DNA from: Thermatribacter velox
Lineage (GTDB): Bacteria; Atribacterota; Atribacteria; Atribacterales; Thermatribacteraceae
Length of the DNA stretch: 64,000 nt
Assembly: GCF_038396615.1 (NCBI RefSeq)
Contig: NZ_CP121689.1
Span: 1,252,001-1,316,000, forward strand
Direction: 5' to 3'
The notes beneath the pieces are model-generated. The model was not told where the DNA came from. It did no database searches and saw only the letters and a program-made list of their open reading frames with translations. The translations under genes were made by a program, and so were the position numbers. Shown here in pieces: positions 25,999 through 34,313 of this stretch. Positions within the stretch are counted from its first letter, which is position 1. Every line of letters starts with the position of its first letter.

Positions 25999-26682
25999 GT
26001 GAAAGTTTTCGTCATCGAAGACGAAACCGAAATTGCCGATATCATTGCCCACTTTTTGCGAAAGGAAAATATTGAAACTTTGACCTTTGAAAGCGCTGAA
26101 AGCTTCCTGGAAAAAGTGCAGGAGCTACCAGTACCTCAGCTTTTTATTCTTGATCTCATGCTTCCTGGGATGGACGGCGTAGAATTTTTAAAATACCTCA
26201 AGAGGGAACCACGTTATAAAGATGTTCCAGTAATCATACTCTCGGCCAAAGATGACACGCTTGATATAGTGCTCGGTCTGGAGCTTGGTGCAGAAGACTA
26301 CATTACCAAGCCCTTTAACCTCCGGGAGTTATTGGCCAGAATCAAAGTGGTTACCCGGAGAATTTCGAAAGAAAAAACCTCCTCAGCAAACTTACTGAGT
26401 GCAGGAAAGCTGGTTTTGAATCGGGATACTTTTTCTCTTCAGGTAGAAGAAAAAGAGATACCTCTTTCACTGAGGGAGTATAAAATAATGGAACTTTTTA
26501 TGAAAAATCCTAAACAGGTTATATCAAGGAATCAATTTCTGGATCGGGTGTGGGGCGAAGAGGAATTTGTCACTGATCGGATAGTTGATGTGTATATAGC
26601 CAATTTGCGCAAAAAACTTGGCCGATACGGGCAACAAATAGAAACTGTAAGGGGGGTAGGGTACCGGTTTGTCCCTAAATGA
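25999..26682 (+). CDS. OmpR/PhoB-family response regulator
   Basis: This 227-residue regulator has an N-terminal receiver domain with acidic pocket E7/D8, phospho-acceptor D52 in FILDLMLPGMDG and Lys104 in ITKPFN. The C-terminal winged-helix DNA-binding domain contains ISRNQFLDRVWGEE and ends in VRGVGYRFVPK. It starts with GTG and a weak ribosome-binding site (GATTTAGG). It overlaps the following histidine kinase by 14 bp. The domain layout is PhoB/PhoP-like, but the stimulus and targets are not visible here. Confidence 0.95.
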   Translation: MKVFVIEDETEIADIIAHFLRKENIETLTFESAESFLEKVQELPVPQLFILDLMLPGMDGVEFLKYLKREPRYKDVPVIILSAKDDTLDIVLGLELGAEDYITKPFNLRELLARIKVVTRRISKEKTSSANLLSAGKLVLNRDTFSLQVEEKEIPLSLREYKIMELFMKNPKQVISRNQFLDRVWGEEEFVTDRIVDVYIANLRKKLGRYGQQIETVRGVGYRFVPK

Positions 26683-27778
26683 AGTGCTTTGGTTGTCAAT
26701 ATTGTTTTTTTGTTCTCTTTTAGTGGGTGGTTATACTGCAAAAAATTACGTTTCCAACCGCAAGCAAAAAAAGGATAAGATAAGAGAAACAGAACATCAA
26801 GAAGATATTGAGCACTTCCTGCATCGCCTATTGGGCTTGCTTGCTCAACCAGCTTTCATCTTCGATCCAGAAACAAAAATAGTGTTATACAACGCTTATT
26901 TGGGGAAAATTCTAAACCTCCCTATTTCAGAATCAGAAGAACGATTATTCGTTGTAAACTCTCTGGATGTTCCTCTGCTTGAGAAGGGACTAAACACTAA
27001 AAAATTGCTTTTTACAAGCGATCGCAATTCGTATTTTTTGAAAAGCCTTGATTACCAAGGAAAAAAAATTTTCATACTTGAAGAGGCTGGAAGCAATGAT
27101 CAGGAGGAATTGCGATTTCTTCTTTCAAGTATCTGGCATGAAATTAAAACCCCACTGACCATCATTGAAGGATATCTTCAGATACTCGAGGGGGAAGAAA
27201 CAAAATGGCATCATTTCGTGCCCAAAATGCAAAAGCAAATCCAGAAAATAAAAAGCATCTTGAAATATCTTAAGCATCTTGGTTATCAGAGTTCAGATTC
27301 AAAACTCCCTTTGCGGGACTTTTTTTTAATAATTGAGGAAATCGTTACGCAATGGCACGAAGAAATTGACGAGAAGGAGCTCCACTTTGAAATGACGAAC
27401 TTCCGAATGAGGCCAGAAAATGAGTCCTTGCATCTTGGCCTCAGCCAAGGGGAAGCCTTTTTGCTATTTTCCAACCTTATTTCCAACGCGGTAAAGTTCA
27501 GCCCAAAAGGGAGTGCCATTAGCCTGGAACTTTCCTATGCCCCAAAAAGCAACAGTTGCTTGATAGAGCTGAGTAACCACATAGACGCAACGGGTGACCT
27601 GGGAAGCAGTCTGGGAGAAGTTTCCTATCGACTTAAAAAAGCGCTTGAAAAAGGATTGGGAATGCTTCTGGTTGGCAAAATTCTGCAAAAAAGAAATGGA
27701 GCCTGGGACTTCAAACTTCATAAAGGAGGGAAGGTAACCTTCCAAATTTTGTTACCAGCTTTCACTTGTAAAGATTGA
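26669..27778 (+). CDS. Sensor histidine kinase, divergent ATP lid
   Basis: This is the 369-residue partner kinase. One N-terminal membrane segment (about residues 7-25) is followed by a cytoplasmic PAS-like region (PAFIFDPETKIVLYNAY). The dimerisation domain has phospho-acceptor H157 in WHEIKTPLTIIEG, and the ATPase domain has N box LFSNLISNAVKFSP and GLGMLLVGKIL. The usual DxGxG (G1) between these is not clear; the corresponding stretch reads ELSNHIDATGDLG. With a single membrane pass it probably senses an internal or membrane signal. The start is TTG 26669, behind AAGGGGGGTAGGG. Confidence 0.88.
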   Translation: MSLNEVLWLSILFFCSLLVGGYTAKNYVSNRKQKKDKIRETEHQEDIEHFLHRLLGLLAQPAFIFDPETKIVLYNAYLGKILNLPISESEERLFVVNSLDVPLLEKGLNTKKLLFTSDRNSYFLKSLDYQGKKIFILEEAGSNDQEELRFLLSSIWHEIKTPLTIIEGYLQILEGEETKWHHFVPKMQKQIQKIKSILKYLKHLGYQSSDSKLPLRDFFLIIEEIVTQWHEEIDEKELHFEMTNFRMRPENESLHLGLSQGEAFLLFSNLISNAVKFSPKGSAISLELSYAPKSNSCLIELSNHIDATGDLGSSLGEVSYRLKKALEKGLGMLLVGKILQKRNGAWDFKLHKGGKVTFQILLPAFTCKD

Positions 27779-27803
27779 CGATCCCGCCTTTACTTGCTAT
27801 AAT
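27775..27803 (+). promoter_or_regulatory. Predicted promoter for tRNA-Leu(GAG)
   Basis: TTGACG at 27775-27780 overlaps the kinase stop codon, and a perfect TATAAT follows at 27798-27803 after 17 bp. The tRNA starts 15 bp later. Confidence 0.75.
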
Positions 27804-27817
27804 TGCTTCGCGATAGG

Positions 27818-27904
27818 GCCGGGCTGGTGGAACAGGAAGACACGCTATCTTGAGGGGGTAGTGGGTTTTTGCCCGTGCGGGTTCAAATCCCGCGCCCGGC
27901 ACCA
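27818..27904 (+). tRNA. tRNA-Leu (anticodon GAG)
   Basis: This is an 87-nt class II tRNA with acceptor GCCGGGC/GCCCGGC, discriminator A and encoded CCA. The anticodon stem CTATC/GGTAG encloses TTGAGGG, giving anticodon GAG, which reads CUC and CUU. A long variable arm (TGGGTTTTTGCCCG) and T-arm GCGGG-TTCAAAT-CCCGC are present. Confidence 0.95.
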
Positions 27905-27973
27905 TCTTTTTCCCCAAAGCGGTTCTGCGGATTGAATTTCCCCTTGGGACGAAAGTGTCTTTCTGGCTATCCC

Positions 27974-28002
27974 TTGACTTTGGAAAACAAATTGTTTATT
28001 TC
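27974..28002 (+). promoter_or_regulatory. Predicted promoter for HAD-Nudix gene
   Basis: TTGACT at 27974-27979 and TATTTC at 27997-28002 are spaced 17 bp. A start site about seven bases downstream would fall on or next to the ATG at 28010, which has no ribosome-binding site, suggesting a leaderless message. Confidence 0.45.
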
Positions 28003-28009
28003 ATTGTTC

Positions 28010-29248
28010 ATGAAAAGGATATTAGATTTCTTTGATGTGTTCTTCATAAGTCTGGATGGGTTCGTGCACAACGAAATCGTGCACCACCAAGTAGGTAAGG
28101 TAATTGACCAGATTCACGAAGCTGGAAAAACACTACGCTTGCTAACCAACAATCCCTACTACTCCAGAGAATCGATATATGCAAAACTGCAGAAATTAGG
28201 ATTCAAGGTTACCCTGGAGGAAATTATCACTCCCGGCTGGGTACTTAAGCTTTTTCTCAAATTTCAAAGATTGGGCAAAATATATCTTTTAGGGAATCAG
28301 GAGTTAAGAAAAGAGCTGCTTGATACAAGCATTGAAGTTACGCAACACGATCCCCAGGCAGTAGTGGTTGGTTTTGACGAAGCAATTTCCCTTCGGGAGA
28401 TAAAGGAAGCAGCCGCTTTCACAATAAAAGGTATTCCGTTAATAGCTACCAATCCCGATTACCAGTTTAATACTTGCTGGGGAGTTGTTCCGAGTACCGG
28501 CATAATTGTGGATGTTCTTGAGAAAATGACTTCTACCAGAGCTGTGTGCTTGGGTAGACCGAATCCGTTTTTCTTTTTTGCGGCGCTTGGAGAGCTCTCT
28601 CTCAAAAAATTGCGCTGTGTCGTGATTGGTGATAATCCCCAGACCGATATAGTTGGTGCGCATTGGATGCGCATGTCATCCGTACTGGTAGCTCAGCACT
28701 TTGAATATTTTCCCGCTACGGGAGATCCGCGAAATCCAGATTTGTGGGTCCAGGACTTCGAAGAACTTCAAGAAAAGCGAGTCACGGAGCTAATGCATTT
28801 GGACAGGAGCTTCCCAGTCCTTCCCGACGGAATAAAAGTTGCTACTTGTGGCATAGTTCTTGATTGTAAACGACGAGTACTTCTTGCTCTTAAAAGAGGC
28901 AGTAAAGATTGGGGATTGCCAGCTGGAACGATGGAAATAGGTGAAACGCTCACTGGGTGTCTTCAGCGAGAGCTTCGCGAAGAAACAGGAATCAGTATTG
29001 ACCCCCAGTCGATAATTTGCAGGGGGGTGTTTACGGATCCCGAGGAACTGGTCTTTACAAAGGAATTGGGGAAACCCTTCCAGTTTGTGGTGGTAGTTTA
29101 TGAATGTCGGGCTCTCAATGGTAAACCTCGTCCTGATGGAGAAGAGATTAGAGAAGCCAGATTTTTTGCGCTGGATGAGTTACCCTCCAATCTTTTCCCC
29201 ACTCACAGGAAATGGATTCAGAAGCTGTTGGTAGCCAGTAATCGATAG
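28010..29248 (+). CDS. Fused degenerate HAD (NagD-like) domain and Nudix hydrolase
   Basis: This 412-residue protein joins two hydrolase domains. Residues about 1-265 resemble a HAD-IIA phosphatase (NagD type): FFISLDGFVHN, RLLTNNPYYSRESIYAKLQKLGF, LGRPNPFFFFAALG and VIGDNPQTDIVGAHWM. The expected nucleophilic Asp of DxDGT is Ser14 and the motif III Lys is Arg in GRPNP, so phosphatase activity is doubtful. Residues about 280-412 are a Nudix domain with a full Nudix box (G306, E312, R320-E321, E324-E325, G327) that should bind metal and hydrolyse a nucleotide-linked substrate. The ATG at 28010 is preferred; upstream in-frame starts run into the tRNA gene. Confidence 0.85.
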   Translation: MKRILDFFDVFFISLDGFVHNEIVHHQVGKVIDQIHEAGKTLRLLTNNPYYSRESIYAKLQKLGFKVTLEEIITPGWVLKLFLKFQRLGKIYLLGNQELRKELLDTSIEVTQHDPQAVVVGFDEAISLREIKEAAAFTIKGIPLIATNPDYQFNTCWGVVPSTGIIVDVLEKMTSTRAVCLGRPNPFFFFAALGELSLKKLRCVVIGDNPQTDIVGAHWMRMSSVLVAQHFEYFPATGDPRNPDLWVQDFEELQEKRVTELMHLDRSFPVLPDGIKVATCGIVLDCKRRVLLALKRGSKDWGLPAGTMEIGETLTGCLQRELREETGISIDPQSIICRGVFTDPEELVFTKELGKPFQFVVVVYECRALNGKPRPDGEEIREARFFALDELPSNLFPTHRKWIQKLLVASNR

Positions 29249-29320
29249 TTTACCGATATCCCGAGCGCCTGAGCACAGAGCTCATCTTTTACTTTCTTTT
29301 GATAGCGTCGATGATTCAGG

Positions 29321-29349
29321 TTGACCAGCAATGGCTTTTCTGATATCTT
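29321..29349 (+). promoter_or_regulatory. Predicted promoter for phosphofructokinase
   Basis: TTGACC at 29321-29326 and TATCTT at 29344-29349 are spaced 17 bp in the 164-bp gap before the kinase gene. The rest of the gap shows nothing else I can name. Confidence 0.45.
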
Positions 29350-29412
29350 TTCTCGTGAAGCTGTAAACCTGAAAAAACTCTACCGCCAATTTCGACAAAA
29401 GGAGGTTCCAGA

Positions 29413-30714
29413 ATGGAGCACAAAAAGAGATTGGGTATTCTGGTGGGAGGAGGCCCAGCACCGGGAATAAACGGCGTCATAGGTTCGGTGGCCATTGCCG
29501 CCAATCTGAGAGGTCTGGAAGTAATTGGAATTTATGACGGTTTCAAGTGGATCTCCAGTTCTTCTTTTGACCCCGTACAGCATACTGTGAAGCTGGAAAT
29601 CAAGGATGTTTCCCGTATTCACCTTCAGGGAGGTTCTATTCTCCGTACCGCTCGAGACAGCCTGGTAAAGGGAGGAAAAATAGATTCGGAAAAAGTAGCC
29701 AATGTTAGGAAAGCAATGAAAACCCTGGGAATAAGCTACTTGGTTACCATAGGAGGCGACGATACCGCCTACAGCGCCAGCATTTTGGATTCAGAAATGC
29801 AGGGAGCACTTCTCACTGCTCATGTTCCCAAGACCATCGATAATGACTTACCGCTCCCAGGCAACATGCCTACTTTTGGCTTTCAGACCGCGAGAGATCT
29901 GGCTACTCAACTGGTCAAAAACCTTATGGAAGATGCGAAAACCACAAATCGCTGGTATTTTGTGGTGATGATGGGAAGATCTGCAGGTCATCTTGCCCTG
30001 GGGGTTGGGAAATCAGCAGGAGCGACCCTGACCATAATACCTGAGGAATTTGGTCAGCAGACAATCAGAGTAGAGGATGTCTGTGACATATTAGAAGGAG
30101 CCATGCTTAAGAGGAGGTTGCTGGGAAGAAAGGACGGAGTAGCCGTCATTGCTGAAGGAGTGGCTCTTAAGTTTGGAAGCGTTGAGGAAATCGAGCAAAT
30201 TCTTGGCAAGCCTATACCCAGGGACCCTCATGGTCATGTGAGGCTTGCCGAAGTACCGCTTGGTGAGCTTTTGAAAAGCGAAATAGAGAGAAGGTTCAAC
30301 GAGCGTGGAGAAAAGATTACCATTGTGACCAAAGATATCGGCTACGAACTGCGCTGTGCACCTCCGAATGCTTTTGATATCGAATACACCAGGGAGTTGG
30401 GCTTCGGAGCGGTTGAATATCTTTTAAGCAATGAATATAGTTTGAAGAATCAACAGAAAGGAGCTCTAATTAGTATTTTTGAGGGTAAACTTAATCCCAT
30501 ACCTTTTGAGCAGATTCGGGATCCCCAAACCGGGAGAACAAAGGTACGAACGGTGGATATTAACTCCTACTCATATCGCGTGGCTCGTTCCTTTATGATT
30601 CGACTTGAAAAAGAGGACCTTGAAGATCCTAACACCCTGGATAAATTGGCCAGCTTAAGCGGATTGAGTAAGGATGCCTTCAAGAAGAAGTTTCAGAAAG
30701 CGACAGAGTGGTAG
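29413..30714 (+). CDS. pfp: Phosphofructokinase, probably pyrophosphate-dependent
   Basis: This enzyme phosphorylates fructose 6-phosphate in glycolysis. The 433 residues contain the substrate-binding PKTIDND motif (about 139-145) and a GGDDT loop (114-118). In ATP-dependent enzymes the GGDD position is usually GGDG and the PKTID Lys is usually Gly; GGDD with PKTIDND is the established marker for PPi dependence. The N terminus LVGGGPAPGINGVIG forms the phosphate loop. An AAAGGAGG ribosome-binding site precedes the ATG. Use of PPi would fit an energy-limited fermentative anaerobe. The donor call is from motif residues, not assay. Confidence 0.88.
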   Translation: MEHKKRLGILVGGGPAPGINGVIGSVAIAANLRGLEVIGIYDGFKWISSSSFDPVQHTVKLEIKDVSRIHLQGGSILRTARDSLVKGGKIDSEKVANVRKAMKTLGISYLVTIGGDDTAYSASILDSEMQGALLTAHVPKTIDNDLPLPGNMPTFGFQTARDLATQLVKNLMEDAKTTNRWYFVVMMGRSAGHLALGVGKSAGATLTIIPEEFGQQTIRVEDVCDILEGAMLKRRLLGRKDGVAVIAEGVALKFGSVEEIEQILGKPIPRDPHGHVRLAEVPLGELLKSEIERRFNERGEKITIVTKDIGYELRCAPPNAFDIEYTRELGFGAVEYLLSNEYSLKNQQKGALISIFEGKLNPIPFEQIRDPQTGRTKVRTVDINSYSYRVARSFMIRLEKEDLEDPNTLDKLASLSGLSKDAFKKKFQKATEW

Positions 30715-30744
30715 TTTAACCGGGGGTACTACCCCCGGTTAAAC
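30714..30744 (+). terminator. Perfect 14-bp hairpin after phosphofructokinase
   Basis: The arms GTTTAACCGGGGGT and ACCCCCGGTTAAAC pair perfectly around ACT. The left arm begins at the last base of the stop codon. There is no T tract after it, and the comEC start follows only 13 bp downstream. Confidence 0.6.
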
Positions 30745-30757
30745 GCACTGTCATCCC

Positions 30758-33079
30758 TTGAATAAGCCCTCCCTGCTCAGCTTTAAGCATTATCCCGTTT
30801 TTCAGCTTGCAAGTGCTTTTTTTGCTGGCTTTTTTCTTGCTCGACATTTTCTGCAAAAGCCTTTCAATAAGGTATGGGTTCTGGCACTTGTTATGCTCAC
30901 TACTTGTATGCTTTTAGCTTTCAAGAAACGCTGGATGTTTGCTGTAGCCTTCTTCGCTTTCTGGATGCTGGGAGGTACGATGTTTTATTCGGTAACTTTT
31001 TTAGAGCCTTTTGACTTTTTTCTGGAGCTCGACAGACAGCAGATTACACTTGAGGGGGTTCTTCTTCCTGAAAACGAAAACCTGTTCCTGGTCAACCTTA
31101 ATAGATTTTTCGTGTATTCTCCACAGATACTTATCGCTGGAAACAGCGAATTAACTAATAAACTTGCTTACCAGAAAGTGCAGCTAAGCGGGGTCTTCAG
31201 GTTATTCCCTTCCTGTGCTAATCCAGGGGTTACCAATGTACGGACATTTTATTTCCAGAAGCGTACAGTGGGATACTTAGAGAAGGTCAAAATTATATCC
31301 ATCCAGAAAAATAACCCTTGGTATCAGTTTATGGGGGCAGTAGAAAAGTTGAGGGAGAAACTTTTTAAGAAGTGGGATGCTTACCTTAAGGAAACCTTCC
31401 CGCTGTTTCTCTCCCTTTTAACAGGACAAAAGACGAGGGAATTCTATGGACAGAGCAATGTCTTTCAGGAAGTAGGAGTTTTTCACCTTTTTTGCGTGTC
31501 GGGACTTCACCTCGGATTGGTTGGGGGTCTTGTACTCTGGCTGGTTCAAAAACTCTTTCCACACAGACACCTTGTTTCTTTCCTGATAGTTGTTTTGTTC
31601 ACCTTTTTGTATCTCTGCATGGCCAATATGGCTCCTTCCGCCTTGCGAGCCTGGATAATGTTTAGCTCTTACCTTTTAAGCCAGCGCCTGGGTAGGAACA
31701 CAAGTCAAATAAGTTATTTCCTGGTAGCCCTATTAGTGATGGTCGCTCTGGATCCTGGGCTTATATTCGATACTGGCGCTCAGCTTTCTTTTGCTTCCAC
31801 TTTGGGAATCATTTTCTTTCTCCAGAGTGAAATCCGTTCCCTTTCGTTTCTCAACGTGTACTTAAAGGTGGTTTGGAATTCACTGGGAATAACCCTTTCT
31901 GCCATAGCTTTCAATATGCCTTTTTTACTTGTCAAGGGATTCACTTTTTCCAGTCTGGCTTTTGTAGGCAATCTCGTAGTTGCTCCTTTTTTGGAGGTAG
32001 TTCTTGTCCTCTCGCTTTTTATCCAACCTGTCGCTTTTATTACCCCCCAAATGTCACAGTACTTGGGAAGAATGTTGTACCATCTCTTTAAAGCATTGTG
32101 TTTCATAGCTCAGGAATTAACCTTTCTACCTCATTTTTTCTGGGATTTTTCCGTTCAAAAAGATGTAATCAAAGGATGGTTATTCTGGTTTCTTTTATTG
32201 ATGATTCCAATTGGCTTGTCCCTGTTTAGAAAGCAAAAAACAGCCTGGTTAAAAATTGTATTAGTGCTGGTCTTTTCAGGCCTTGTTTTGTATTTGACGG
32301 TGTTTATATGGAAACCTTTAGATAAATCCGAAGTTTGGGTTCTTGATGTGGGACAGGGCCTTTCCATAGGAGTGATCAAAGGGGAGAAAGCTGTGTTAAT
32401 AGATGCCGGTGGTTATGTGCCTTGGTATGGGAATATTGGCAAAAACGTCATTGGACGATTTTTGCATTTCAAAGGTGTGAAGAAAATCGATAGTGTGTTT
32501 ATAACCCATTTCCACAAAGACCACACCAATGGAATAACGGGATTAATGAATGCCTTTGGGCGTTTTTCTACTTTTGTTCCTGCGTCTGGGAAATCAAATC
32601 TTGCGCAGGGCGTCCGACCTGTTTTTGAGCTATCTTCTTACCAGGAATTGCCAATTTTTGAGGACGTTGTGCTAAAAATTTTCCCAGTCAAAGCTGGTGG
32701 AGATACCAATAACCAGGCACTGCTCTTCAAAATATGCTTCCCTTCCTTTAGTATATTGGTAACAGGAGACATTGAAGAAGAGGGAATTGCCGAACTTGCT
32801 CCTTTTCTTTTAAGTTTGAGGAGCGAGGTCATAGTTATGCCACACCATGGTAAGTATCTTCAAAACTTGAGATGGTTTCTTGACAAGGTGAAGCCACGTT
32901 TAGCAATAATCTCCTGTGGCGAAAATGAGTTTGGACATCCCAACCCTGAAACAATAGCTTTACTTAATGAACTTGACATAAAAACGCTGGTAACCCGGAA
33001 AGAAGGAGCAGTTTGTTTTTGGACGGCACCGAGAGGAGGAATGAGCTTTGCAAGCCAGGGTAAAGGCAACCGCTTTTGA
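30758..33079 (+). CDS. comEC: ComEC/Rec2 DNA uptake channel
   Basis: ComEC carries single-stranded DNA across the membrane during natural transformation. The 773-residue protein has N-terminal membrane segments, a Competence domain (FLSLLTGQKTREFYG; FCVSGLHLGLVGGLVLWL), further membrane segments and a C-terminal metallo-beta-lactamase-like domain (DVGQGLSI; FITHFHKDHTNGITGLM). The HxHxDH metal motif (HFHKDH) is intact, so the nuclease-like domain may be active. The start is taken as TTG 30758; no good ribosome-binding site is visible and the true start could be a little later. ComM and DprA are encoded about 10 kb upstream. Confidence 0.92.
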   Translation: MNKPSLLSFKHYPVFQLASAFFAGFFLARHFLQKPFNKVWVLALVMLTTCMLLAFKKRWMFAVAFFAFWMLGGTMFYSVTFLEPFDFFLELDRQQITLEGVLLPENENLFLVNLNRFFVYSPQILIAGNSELTNKLAYQKVQLSGVFRLFPSCANPGVTNVRTFYFQKRTVGYLEKVKIISIQKNNPWYQFMGAVEKLREKLFKKWDAYLKETFPLFLSLLTGQKTREFYGQSNVFQEVGVFHLFCVSGLHLGLVGGLVLWLVQKLFPHRHLVSFLIVVLFTFLYLCMANMAPSALRAWIMFSSYLLSQRLGRNTSQISYFLVALLVMVALDPGLIFDTGAQLSFASTLGIIFFLQSEIRSLSFLNVYLKVVWNSLGITLSAIAFNMPFLLVKGFTFSSLAFVGNLVVAPFLEVVLVLSLFIQPVAFITPQMSQYLGRMLYHLFKALCFIAQELTFLPHFFWDFSVQKDVIKGWLFWFLLLMIPIGLSLFRKQKTAWLKIVLVLVFSGLVLYLTVFIWKPLDKSEVWVLDVGQGLSIGVIKGEKAVLIDAGGYVPWYGNIGKNVIGRFLHFKGVKKIDSVFITHFHKDHTNGITGLMNAFGRFSTFVPASGKSNLAQGVRPVFELSSYQELPIFEDVVLKIFPVKAGGDTNNQALLFKICFPSFSILVTGDIEEEGIAELAPFLLSLRSEVIVMPHHGKYLQNLRWFLDKVKPRLAIISCGENEFGHPNPETIALLNELDIKTLVTRKEGAVCFWTAPRGGMSFASQGKGNRF

Positions 33080-33986
33080 AAAGTGGCTCCAGGAGAAGTT
33101 TAAGGGTAATGCTCTTCTTTTTGTCGGGAAGGTAAATCAGGAATTTTTCAGAAAAGCCTATCTCGAACCTTTGATGAAACATTTTGGTGTGTCCCGAATT
33201 ATTAAGATAGAAACACCTCAGGAATGGGAAGAGCAAAGCAAGGATTTGCTGCAGGCATCACTTTTTGGAAATCAGAGAACCATCGTTCTCTTCCAGGAGC
33301 CAGAGGAAGACACGTTCTTCAAAGTCAAGAAATTGTTAACTCACGACTCAGCTTTAATTCTTATAGGCGTCTTGAAGAACAAACCCAAACGCCTGCATGA
33401 CGTACCACAGGTTGTGTTGCGCAATCTCTCCCCGGCCAACACCCTTCCGCGCTCCATTGCCCAGTCACTATCCAGAATGCCTTCAGCTTCCGTTAAAAAA
33501 CTTATTCATTACTGGCATGAAATGGACCTTAAAGAAGAAGATGTGATTCAATTTCTGGGTTGTTTCCCCAATTTGCAGAACATAAAACCAGAAGATGTGG
33601 AAGCGTATTTTGAAAGTGAGGAAAAAAGCATTCTCTTTCACTTTCTGGATGCTACTATCGAAGGGAAAACAGAGAAGGCCCTAACCTATCTCGATTTGCT
33701 ATTAAAGAGAGGGTTTCCTCATACGCTTTTAGTTTCCAACCTTACCAGAAAGTTAAGGCTAATCTTACAGTGTCTGGAGGAACAGCAACCGGTTGACCTC
33801 TGGACAGAAAGAAAAGTAAGCAACTATGAATTACGCAAAATTGCACAACAATGTAAAAAATTCTCACTCCAAAAAATCAAAACCGCTTTCCGCATTCTGC
33901 GAGAAAGCGATAGAATACTCAAAACATCTTCAGTTCCACCAGAAGATACACTCCTTGATATGGTAATAAAACTGACTGGTCTTTGA
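33048..33986 (+). CDS. holA: DNA polymerase III delta subunit
   Basis: HolA is the clamp-loader subunit that opens the sliding clamp. The 312-residue protein shows the family pattern without Walker motifs: LLFVGKVNQEFFRKAYLEPL, a region with IVLFQEP and ALILIGVL, and a helical C-terminal domain (RGFPHTLLVSNLTRKLRLIL). The TTG at 33048 is chosen because GAGAGGAGGA ends seven bases before it; it overlaps comEC by 32 bp. It follows comEC and converges on rpsT, an arrangement (comEC-holA-rpsT) common in bacteria. Confidence 0.93.
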   Translation: MQARVKATAFEKWLQEKFKGNALLFVGKVNQEFFRKAYLEPLMKHFGVSRIIKIETPQEWEEQSKDLLQASLFGNQRTIVLFQEPEEDTFFKVKKLLTHDSALILIGVLKNKPKRLHDVPQVVLRNLSPANTLPRSIAQSLSRMPSASVKKLIHYWHEMDLKEEDVIQFLGCFPNLQNIKPEDVEAYFESEEKSILFHFLDATIEGKTEKALTYLDLLLKRGFPHTLLVSNLTRKLRLILQCLEEQQPVDLWTERKVSNYELRKIAQQCKKFSLQKIKTAFRILRESDRILKTSSVPPEDTLLDMVIKLTGL

Positions 33987-33987
33987 T

Positions 33988-34269
33988 TCAAACCTGGGAA
34001 GAAGCAAGCGCTTTATTAAGCTTTTGATAGAGACGGGATTTCAGTCTGGCTGCTTTGTTTTTATGAAAAACGCCCTTTGAGGCAGCCATATCAATTTTCT
34101 TTACAACTTCTTTCAGAAAGAACTCCCTTGCTTCATCTATGTTTCCGCTCTGAAGCATGTTCAGGAACTTTTTGATATAGGTCTTAGTAGCGCTCTTTAT
34201 TGACTTATTGCGCAATCTTCTCCGTTCGCTTTTTCTCAAGTTCTTTAGCGCCGATTTAGTGTTTGGCAT
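33988..34269 (-). CDS. rpsT: Small ribosomal subunit protein bS20
   Basis: This 93-residue basic protein is ribosomal protein S20, on the reverse strand. It begins MPNTKSALKNLRKSERRRLRNK and has the helical AASKGVFHKNKAARLKSRL segment. The ATG at 34269 has GAGAGGTGATC upstream; earlier in-frame starts lie in the promoter region and are rejected. Its stop codon is separated by one base from the stop codon of holA on the opposite strand, so the two transcripts must overlap. Confidence 0.97.
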   Translation of the reverse strand: MPNTKSALKNLRKSERRRLRNKSIKSATKTYIKKFLNMLQSGNIDEAREFFLKEVVKKIDMAASKGVFHKNKAARLKSRLYQKLNKALASSQV

Positions 34270-34313
34270 AACTCTGATCACCTCTCGTAGTATTTGAAAG
34301 AAGTGCGAGTTGC

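Noticed and set aside
27869-28009. N-terminal extension of the HAD-Nudix protein
   Set aside because: The extended frame runs through the 3' part of tRNA-Leu(GAG) and has no domain content; ATG 28010 fits the HAD fold start.
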